From positions 1 to 12,265 of the forward strand of contig JAEDNC010000016.1 in assembly GCA_016302705.1 (NCBI GenBank): DNA of 12,265 nt, given 5' to 3'. The DNA comes from Bacilli bacterium. GTDB taxonomy: Bacteria > Bacillota_I > Bacilli_A > RFN20 > CAG-826. Below the pieces are notes generated by a model. That model searched no databases and was not told where the DNA came from. It saw only the letters and a program-made list of their open reading frames with translations. The position numbers were made by a program, and so were the translations under genes. Below, one piece after another: positions 6,501 through 12,265 of the stretch. Position 1 is the first letter of the stretch; each line of letters opens with the position of its first letter.

Positions 6501-7988
6501 TCACTTTCTCTCTACAGGGGTGTAGACAAATTTCTTACCAATTTGCTCTTTTTTATAATAACCGAATTCGGCAAGTTGGTCCATTGAAGTACGCGCCGTT
6601 TCATAGACACACTTCACTGTTTTCTTATATTGATCGATTGTGTAATACATGCCAAGTGTACAGTGTCTAGCGTAGAAATACGCTTGACCTTTTTTCAATC
6701 GCACGTCTAATTCTAATAGATGTCTTTCTAATCTTAAAGCAGTTTTTTCATCTAATTCTGGTGGAATATAAGAAACCGCTAAACCTTTTGGTTCATTTTC
6801 AACCTTTGGTTCTTCTTTTTTAACAACCTTTTTCTCTTCAACAGGTTTTTCAACTACTGGAGTAGGAACAGGAACTTCGCGAATGATTTCTCTAACAACT
6901 TCTCTAACGATTGGAGTAGGAGCAACTTCCTCTTTCTTTTCTTCTGCTATATGAGCAGGTTTTGGAGCTGATTCAACTGGATCAACAGTTGGTTCTTCTT
7001 TTTCATCTTCTTTATAGAAGTCATCTCTTAACATTTGAGAAGAGAATTCCGCAACTGAATCAAGGAGTTTATCTAACATATGACCGAATAAATCAAGTTC
7101 ATAAGTTAAGAAATAGGTAACATCACAAGTTGCTTGTACTTCGTTAAATAAACGATTAACTTCCGCGTTATTATCATTCAAGAATGATTCCATTGGAAGA
7201 TAGATTGCAAAATCTCCAAGCATATCATGTGCTAAAACGGATTTAGCAAGTAAGATGGCGATTTCATTGTTATAGTCCTTAAATGGTTTAACAAATTGAA
7301 CGTAATAATATGTGATTAAGCTCTTATCTAAAGAACTGATTGTTTGTTTATCGATAAAAGTGAATAAACCATCCATCATTGTTTCAATAACAGCCGCTGG
7401 AGCACTCTTATATCGGCGAGAAACAACAGCAGATGAATTGATATCTTCTGTGTCATTTTGACGGTAAAAAGAGGTTAATTCGAAGTTGCCAGTAACAACA
7501 CTGTAAAGTTCAGCTAAATAATCAACATCAATTGGTTGTTTGTGCTTTTGTTCAACAAGTTTAAGAGCAGCGAGGTAATTAGCTAAAACTCTTTCATTAT
7601 TTCCACCTTGAACAATTTTCTTAATAACTTCTTCATCGCTGATCATGTCTCTTTTAAGAGCGATATTTTGTAAGCACTTGATTAAATTAGTTTGTTGGAA
7701 ATATTGAGCGTCACCGTTAATACGATTTAATTGATTAGTTTCACTAATGAGGTGCATTAACTTAGAGCCAACGTTGTAGCTTTTATTAGAAATTGATGGG
7801 CATAAGCAAACACGAAGTTGATTTTTATCAACTCCTTTAATTGGAAGATATCTGTTATACACTGAACGATAAGATAGAATCTTATCCCAGACACCATCAA
7901 TCACTGAAATGCGTAATTCTTTACTTACTTCATTCTTGGTTGCGTAACGATCTTCAGTAAAACGTACGCCGAGCTCATTATTAGCCAT
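6501..7988 (-). CDS. Degenerate Fic-fold protein with C-terminal winged helix; probable pseudoenzyme
   Basis: A 495-aa protein. Residues about 110-310 follow the Fic-domain layout: NERVLANYLAALKLV (131-145) resembles the usual 'REVLNYVRALEYA' helix; FYRQNDTEDI...RRYKSAPAAVIETMMDGLFTFI (174-212) resembles the FR.x.V.I...Y.PP....v...M..L..f segment; and QFVKPFKDYNNEIAILLAKSVL (231-252) occupies the place of the HPFxDGNGR active-site loop. There the catalytic His is Lys234, both Gly are Tyr239 and Asn241, and Arg is Glu242, while Pro235, Phe236, Asp238 and Asn240 remain. AMP transfer is therefore unlikely. A Pro/Glu/Lys-rich linker (about 327-400) leads to a winged helix (about 410-492) with CVYETARTSMDQLAEFGYYKKEQIGKKFVYTP, as at the C-terminus of many Fic proteins. 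Start supported by AGAGG nine bases upstream; ends with TGA. Fold call is from motif alignment by eye; cellular role unknown, perhaps regulatory. Confidence 0.7.
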   Translation of the reverse strand: MANNELGVRFTEDRYATKNEVSKELRISVIDGVWDKILSYRSVYNRYLPIKGVDKNQLRVCLCPSISNKSYNVGSKLMHLISETNQLNRINGDAQYFQQTNLIKCLQNIALKRDMISDEEVIKKIVQGGNNERVLANYLAALKLVEQKHKQPIDVDYLAELYSVVTGNFELTSFYRQNDTEDINSSAVVSRRYKSAPAAVIETMMDGLFTFIDKQTISSLDKSLITYYYVQFVKPFKDYNNEIAILLAKSVLAHDMLGDFAIYLPMESFLNDNNAEVNRLFNEVQATCDVTYFLTYELDLFGHMLDKLLDSVAEFSSQMLRDDFYKEDEKEEPTVDPVESAPKPAHIAEEKKEEVAPTPIVREVVREIIREVPVPTPVVEKPVEEKKVVKKEEPKVENEPKGLAVSYIPPELDEKTALRLERHLLELDVRLKKGQAYFYARHCTLGMYYTIDQYKKTVKCVYETARTSMDQLAEFGYYKKEQIGKKFVYTPVERK

Positions 7989-8008
7989 AAATATTTACCT
8001 CTGGCTTT

Positions 8009-8041
8009 ATTATATTTGAATTACTCTTGTTATACAAGAGT
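8009..8041 (-). promoter_or_regulatory. Promoter with overlapping palindrome for the Fic-like/membrane protein/hemW unit
   Basis: On the minus strand a perfect TATAAT (8014-8009) lies 17 bases after TTGTAT (8037-8032, three of six -35 matches). A perfect inverted repeat ACTCTTGT-ATA-ACAAGAGT (8041-8023) covers the whole -35 and part of the spacer. The start would fall near 8002, a leader of about 14 bases including AGAGG. The repeat is not followed by a T run, so it is a poor terminator for lepA and is better read as a possible operator. Binding protein unknown. Confidence 0.55.
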
Positions 8042-8071
8042 GAAACTAAAAAACTACTAATTTTATACCAA

Positions 8072-9889
8072 TTAATCTTCGCCTTCGTCGTCGATAGAAA
8101 GGATTGACATGAATGCTTCTTGAGGAACTTCAACGGATCCGACCTTCTTCATTCGTTTCTTTCCTTCTTTTTGCTTTTCAAGAAGTTTCTTCTTACGAGA
8201 GATATCACCACCATAGCATTTTGCTAAGACGTCTTTTCTAACAGCCTTAACATCCACTCTAGCGATAATCTTTCCTCCGATAGCGGCTTGAATTGGAATT
8301 TCAAATTGTTGACGAGGAATGACAGTTTTTATTCTGCGAATGATTCCTAAACCTCTATTATAGGCATGTTGCCTAAAGACAATACTGCTAAGAGCATCAA
8401 CCACTTGACCGTTAAGAAGAACATCCATCTTGATCAAATCATTTGGACGATAAATAGATGGCTCATAGTCAAATGAAGCATATCCTTTTGTGCAGCTCTT
8501 TAGCTTGTCAAAGAAATTGTAAACAATTTCGGATAATGGTAATTCATATACAAGAATCATTCTTGTGTCATCAAAATATTGTAAGTCTAAATAAATGCCA
8601 CGTTTCTCTTGGCAAAGTTCCATAATTGGACCAACATACTCTTTCGGAGTCATGATGCTAGCCTTAACATATGGTTCTTCAATTCTATTGATTTTGGAAG
8701 AATCTGGAAGCCTAGATGGGTTATCAATTTGAATCATTTCACCATCAGTGAGATATACGTGATAAATAACAGATGGAGCGGTAAGAATTAGGTCGATATT
8801 ATATTCTCTTTCTAGTCTCTCTTGGATAACATCCATATGGAGAAGTCCTAAGAAGCCACATCTAAAGCCAAAACCTAAGGCTTGTGAAGTTTCTGGTACG
8901 AATTGTAAAGATGCATCGTTTAGAGATAATTTCTCTAAAGCATCTTTTAAATCTTGATAATCATCACTATCAACTGGGTATAAACCACAATAGACCATTG
9001 GATTGATATCACGATATCCAGGTAAAGCTTTTAAAGCAGGCTTATCAAACGAAGTCACTGTATCACCAGGACGGACATCTTTGATGTCTTTAATTTGGGC
9101 GCATAAGTAACCAACTTGTCCGCATTTAAGTTCCTTTAACTTAATCTCACAAGGAGTTCTAATGCCAACTTCAGTAACAATGTAATCCTCATTGGATTGC
9201 ATAAGTTTAATATGGTCTCCTACCTTTACAGAACCTTCTTTGATTCTAATCATAATGACAACTCCACGATATGAATCGTAGAAACTATCAAAGATAAGTG
9301 CTTTTAAAGGAGCGGATTCATCTCCGCTTGGCGCTGGAATATATTTAACAATCGCCTCTAATAAGTCATGGACATGAAGCCCAGTTTTTGCAGATACTTC
9401 TACTGCTTCAGAGGCTGGTATACCAATTCTTTCTTCGATTTCTTTTTTGGCCCATTCAGGCATCGCGCTTGGTAAATCAACTTTGTTGATAACAGGTAAA
9501 ATCTCAAGATTGTTATCAATCGCTAAATAGACATTCGCTAAGGTTTGGGCCTCAACTCCTTGAGTAGCGTCCACCACTAAGACTGCGCCTTCACAAGCTG
9601 CTAAAGAACGTGATACTTCATAAGTAAAATCGACGTGACCTGGAGTGTCAATTAAGTTAAAAATATAAGTGTTTCCATCATCACTTTTGTAGGATAATGT
9701 AACCGCGTTTAATTTAATGGTAATTCCTCTTTCTCTTTCCAAGTCCATAGAGTCGAGGATTTGATCTTTCATTTCTCTTTCAGAAATCGCTCCAGTCATT
9801 TCTAAAATACGATCTGCAAGTGTGCTCTTGCCATGATCTATATGCGCGATGATTGAGAAATTTCTTGTTAATTTTTGATCAAATTCCAT
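8072..9889 (-). CDS. lepA: Elongation factor 4 (LepA), ribosomal GTPase
   Basis: A 605-aa translational GTPase, the usual LepA length. The G domain motifs are all intact: G1 AHIDHGKST (15-23), G2 RGIT (54-57), G3 DTPGH (81-85), G4 NKVD (135-138) and G5 SAK (166-168). Domains II, III and V similar to EF-G follow, and the LepA-specific basic C-terminal domain holds YGGDISRKKKLLEKQKEGKK near residues 560-580. The family binds ribosomes and has been linked to back-translocation, initiation and 30S assembly; its exact role is still debated. The start at 9889 fits the family N-terminus (RNFSIIAHIDHGKST), but no Shine-Dalgarno precedes it. The gene lies 26 bases after the helicase gene. In B. subtilis hemW follows lepA directly; here two extra genes intervene. 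Confidence 0.98.
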   Translation of the reverse strand: MEFDQKLTRNFSIIAHIDHGKSTLADRILEMTGAISEREMKDQILDSMDLERERGITIKLNAVTLSYKSDDGNTYIFNLIDTPGHVDFTYEVSRSLAACEGAVLVVDATQGVEAQTLANVYLAIDNNLEILPVINKVDLPSAMPEWAKKEIEERIGIPASEAVEVSAKTGLHVHDLLEAIVKYIPAPSGDESAPLKALIFDSFYDSYRGVVIMIRIKEGSVKVGDHIKLMQSNEDYIVTEVGIRTPCEIKLKELKCGQVGYLCAQIKDIKDVRPGDTVTSFDKPALKALPGYRDINPMVYCGLYPVDSDDYQDLKDALEKLSLNDASLQFVPETSQALGFGFRCGFLGLLHMDVIQERLEREYNIDLILTAPSVIYHVYLTDGEMIQIDNPSRLPDSSKINRIEEPYVKASIMTPKEYVGPIMELCQEKRGIYLDLQYFDDTRMILVYELPLSEIVYNFFDKLKSCTKGYASFDYEPSIYRPNDLIKMDVLLNGQVVDALSSIVFRQHAYNRGLGIIRRIKTVIPRQQFEIPIQAAIGGKIIARVDVKAVRKDVLAKCYGGDISRKKKLLEKQKEGKKRMKKVGSVEVPQEAFMSILSIDDEGED

Positions 9890-9900
9890 AAACGTAGTGA

Positions 9901-9929
9901 ATTATAACATCATTGTTATTTTTTGAAAA
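9901..9929 (-). promoter_or_regulatory. Possible lepA promoter close to its start codon
   Basis: The minus strand has a perfect TATAAT (9906-9901) and, 17 bases upstream, TTTTCA (9929-9924; four of six matches) inside the last codons of the helicase gene. Transcription would start about 9894, only some 5 bases before the lepA ATG. This would explain the missing Shine-Dalgarno if the mRNA is nearly leaderless. A short palindrome ATAACA-ATGA-TGTTAT (9919-9904) overlaps the -10. Chance occurrence in AT-rich DNA is a real alternative. Confidence 0.4.
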
Positions 9930-12258
9930 ACTTTTGTAGTGATTCAGTAATTTCATTTTCTGAATAGACGATTTCATAGTCTTCCCATTCTTTTTTAAAA
10001 AGAATGCGATATTCATTCCAACGATATCTTTCATCAATTAATAAAGCTGCCCCTTTATCGGTTTCACTCCTAATGAGTCTTCCAACCGCCTGCATAACTT
10101 TGTTCATGCCTGGATAAGTATAAGCGTAATTAAAACCCTTAACACCGTTTTGAGAATAATACTCCACGATTTGATTACTTTCAAAATTAATCTTTGGTAG
10201 TCCGATTCCAACGATAATTACTCCAATTAAAGAATCTCCTACTAAGTCGATTCCTTCCCCGAAAGCTCCTCCTATGATTGCAAGTCCAACAACAGTTTTT
10301 CTGCTCTTTTTTTTGAAATGAGAAATAAAATTATTTCTCTCCTTTTCAGTCATGTCTTTATTTTGAATATAAACAGAGACATCGTCTGAGAAAGATAAAA
10401 ACTCTTGAAGCCTCTGTAAATACTCGTAACTTGGCAAGTAAATAAAGTAATTGCCTTTCTTGGCACTGATGAAGGCCATTATGTATTTAGCGACTTCCGC
10501 ATAAGTTGCTTCTCTATTTCTATATCTAGTTGAAATCTTTGGAGCGATTAATAATTTTAAATTCTCTTTTGGGAATGGAGACTCTAATACAAGAGATGGG
10601 GTTTTATCATTATTCCCACCTAAAACATCAATATAATAGGTAATTGGAGACAAAGTAGCAGAAAACATTACAGTAGAGTTCATCCTACTTGAAGTAGAAG
10701 CAATGAATCTAGAAGCATCTAAGCAATAGATGTTTAAAGAAATGTTATCTTCATCTTTTTTAACATAAAGCAAGAATCTTTCTGAAATTAATTCAGAAAT
10801 CTTCATGAATTTATTTATTTCGATATATAGATTTGTCAAATCTTTTGAGACATCTTTATTGCTTGCTTTATTTGCTTCTTGATAAACTGTGATAAATCTA
10901 TTGAATATCTTATAAACTTCGTCATCAAAATCATCAACTTTGGTTTCGCCAAATTCATATTCATCATCATATTTATCAAAAAGATTATTTAACTTAGCTA
11001 AGACAGTTTTAATTTTCTTATTAGGAATATGTTTTTGTCCTTGCCTTGCTTTCTCTAAAAGGCTTCTTTTTAATTCTGCAGAATACATCGATTTAGAACG
11101 TTCCACTAAATTGTGAGCCTCATCAACTAACACTAAATAATGAGAAGAGTCTTCATCAAAATATCTCTTCATATAAGAGATTGGATCATAAACATAGTTA
11201 TAATCACAGACAATGATGTCTGAGAATAAAGATAAATCAAGTTCTAATTCAAAAGGACATACTGAATGCTTATTTGCTATATGGCAAATCGTATCATAAT
11301 CAAAATCATCATATCGAAGGATTGATTCCTTGATGACGTTTTTAATCTTGTTATAATATCCTTTCGCATAAGGGCATTCATCAGGATTACATGCTTTATC
11401 TTTGCAAAAACATATCTTCTCTTTAGAGGTAATGATGATATCAGTTAAGGAAAGTCCATTATCTTTTAAGATCTTTAAAGCGTTATGAGCGTTTTCTTTT
11501 CCGGTTGCTTTTGCGGTCAAATAAAAGATTTTACTTTTTTCATCTTCTGCTAAAAATTTGATTGAAGGGAAGATAGTCGACATTGTTTTACCAATTCCTG
11601 TTGGAGCTTCAATAAATAATTTCTCTTTATTTTTGATTGTTCCATAAACATAACGAGTTAACTCTTTTTGCCCTTTTCGATATTCATTAAATGGAAACTC
11701 CAATCCTTTAATAGTCTCATCTCTTTTTTCATTTAATCTAAAGATTACATTTTGAAATTCAAGATATTGTTCCATTAAGTCGTGGATATCATTTTCTAAT
11801 TCGGTAACAAAATATGTGTAATTATCAATTAGCTTTTCGCTTTCTTTTCCTTGTCGGATATAAGTGAGTCTAATAGAAATTGTGTCTAACTTAAGAGCAT
11901 GCGCAAACATAAGCGCGTAGCATTTTGCCTGGCCTAAATGCCATTCAAGATTCTCATCTCTAAATTCTTTTAAATCGATGACTGTGGTTTTTATTTCGTC
12001 AATGATGTAATCTTTATCACTTTTCTTGATAATACCATCCGCTCGACCTTGTAAGGCGATAGAAACTTCTTCAACGGTAAAAGTCTCTTTTAGAGGATAT
12101 TCAGAGATATAGTTATTGCCTTGTTTAGCTTGATATATCGCATGAAGTCTTGAACCTTCTGTTTGACTTGAACGATTAAAAACGCGGTTATCTATATCCC
12201 CGCTTCTTAAAAGAAAGTCCACCAATTGATGGACGGAAAGTTCAATGCTTTTATTCAT
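9916..12258 (-). CDS. Rad3/DinG-family Fe-S DNA helicase with N-terminal PD-(D/E)XK nuclease-like domain
   Basis: A 780-aa superfamily 2 helicase related to XPD and DinG. Residues about 1-170 resemble a RecB/Cas4-type PD-(D/E)XK nuclease: GRAD (71-74), DEIK (87-90) and Gln110 in HLGQAKCYA give the D...E-x-K...Q catalytic set. The helicase part has Walker A APTGIGKT (218-225), the DEAH box (379-382), SATLSP and motif VI QAVGRLIR (723-730). Between Walker A and DEAH lie Cys283, Cys285, Cys290, Cys295, Cys325 and Cys334, in the place of the 4Fe-4S domain of XPD; CNPDECPYAKGYY is characteristic. Such enzymes unwind DNA 5' to 3' in repair or at R-loops and G-rich structures. Unlike B. subtilis DinG, the fused nuclease is not DnaQ-like. 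The start at 12258 fits the family N-terminus (SVHQLVDFLLRSGDID), but only 7 upstream bases are visible, so the promoter and RBS lie outside. Confidence 0.9.
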   Translation of the reverse strand: MNKSIELSVHQLVDFLLRSGDIDNRVFNRSSQTEGSRLHAIYQAKQGNNYISEYPLKETFTVEEVSIALQGRADGIIKKSDKDYIIDEIKTTVIDLKEFRDENLEWHLGQAKCYALMFAHALKLDTISIRLTYIRQGKESEKLIDNYTYFVTELENDIHDLMEQYLEFQNVIFRLNEKRDETIKGLEFPFNEYRKGQKELTRYVYGTIKNKEKLFIEAPTGIGKTMSTIFPSIKFLAEDEKSKIFYLTAKATGKENAHNALKILKDNGLSLTDIIITSKEKICFCKDKACNPDECPYAKGYYNKIKNVIKESILRYDDFDYDTICHIANKHSVCPFELELDLSLFSDIIVCDYNYVYDPISYMKRYFDEDSSHYLVLVDEAHNLVERSKSMYSAELKRSLLEKARQGQKHIPNKKIKTVLAKLNNLFDKYDDEYEFGETKVDDFDDEVYKIFNRFITVYQEANKASNKDVSKDLTNLYIEINKFMKISELISERFLLYVKKDEDNISLNIYCLDASRFIASTSSRMNSTVMFSATLSPITYYIDVLGGNNDKTPSLVLESPFPKENLKLLIAPKISTRYRNREATYAEVAKYIMAFISAKKGNYFIYLPSYEYLQRLQEFLSFSDDVSVYIQNKDMTEKERNNFISHFKKKSRKTVVGLAIIGGAFGEGIDLVGDSLIGVIIVGIGLPKINFESNQIVEYYSQNGVKGFNYAYTYPGMNKVMQAVGRLIRSETDKGAALLIDERYRWNEYRILFKKEWEDYEIVYSENEITESLQKFFKK

Positions 12259-12265
12259 TCTTTTA

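Noticed and set aside
6501..7988. Fic-like gene as a pseudogene
   Set aside because: The frame is uninterrupted over 495 codons, has a promoter and ribosome binding site, and keeps hydrophobic patterning outside the catalytic loop.
9904..9924. ATAACA-TCAT-TGTTAT followed by TTTTT on the plus strand, looking like a terminator
   Set aside because: The stem is only 6 bp and AT-rich, and no plus-strand gene ends here. On the minus strand it has no T run, so it is mentioned only as overlapping the possible lepA promoter.
1..12265. tRNA or rRNA genes, CRISPR arrays, insertion sequences, long repeats
   Set aside because: None was seen. Intergenic gaps are all under about 150 bases and are accounted for by promoters, operators, hairpins and ribosome binding sites.

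Overview
This AT-rich bacterial window has all ten recognisable genes on the minus strand, so transcription runs from position 12265 towards 1. Three things point to a low-GC Gram-positive, probably a deep or streamlined member of the Bacilli: strong AAGGAGG ribosome binding sites, a DnaK of the Gram-positive type (607 aa), and the HrcA/CIRCE heat-shock circuit. TGA is used as a stop (hrcA and the Fic-like gene) and Trp is TGG, so the Mycoplasma/Spiroplasma code is not in use. Species-level placement is not possible from this sequence alone.

In transcription order: (1) 12258-9916 encodes a Rad3/DinG-type Fe-S helicase with an N-terminal PD-(D/E)XK nuclease-like domain. (2) 9889-8072 is lepA (elongation factor 4), with no Shine-Dalgarno and a possible promoter very close to its start. 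(3) A promoter with a palindrome over its -35 box precedes a three-gene unit: a 495-aa protein that I read as a degenerate Fic-fold pseudoenzyme with a C-terminal winged helix (7988-6501), a 77-aa single-pass membrane protein (6488-6255), and a somewhat divergent hemW (6268-5165). An intrinsic terminator overlaps the hemW stop. (4) A consensus promoter straddled by two CIRCE operators drives the class I heat-shock operon hrcA-grpE-dnaK-dnaJ (5022-392), with a hairpin between dnaK and dnaJ and a terminator overlapping the dnaJ stop. (5) A separate promoter then starts a gene that leaves the window at position 1. Its visible 89 residues are a C39 cysteine peptidase domain, typical of the N-terminus of bacteriocin-processing ABC exporters.

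The backbone lepA-hemW-hrcA-grpE-dnaK-dnaJ is the order known from Bacillus subtilis. The departures are the Fic-like plus membrane-protein pair between lepA and hemW, and the C39 gene after dnaJ where B. subtilis has prmA. The chaperone genes form one functional system: HrcA represses, DnaK/DnaJ/GrpE refold proteins, and ATP hydrolysis by DnaK is timed by DnaJ and GrpE. The most promising little-described element is the Fic-like pseudoenzyme with its membrane partner and its palindrome-bearing promoter.
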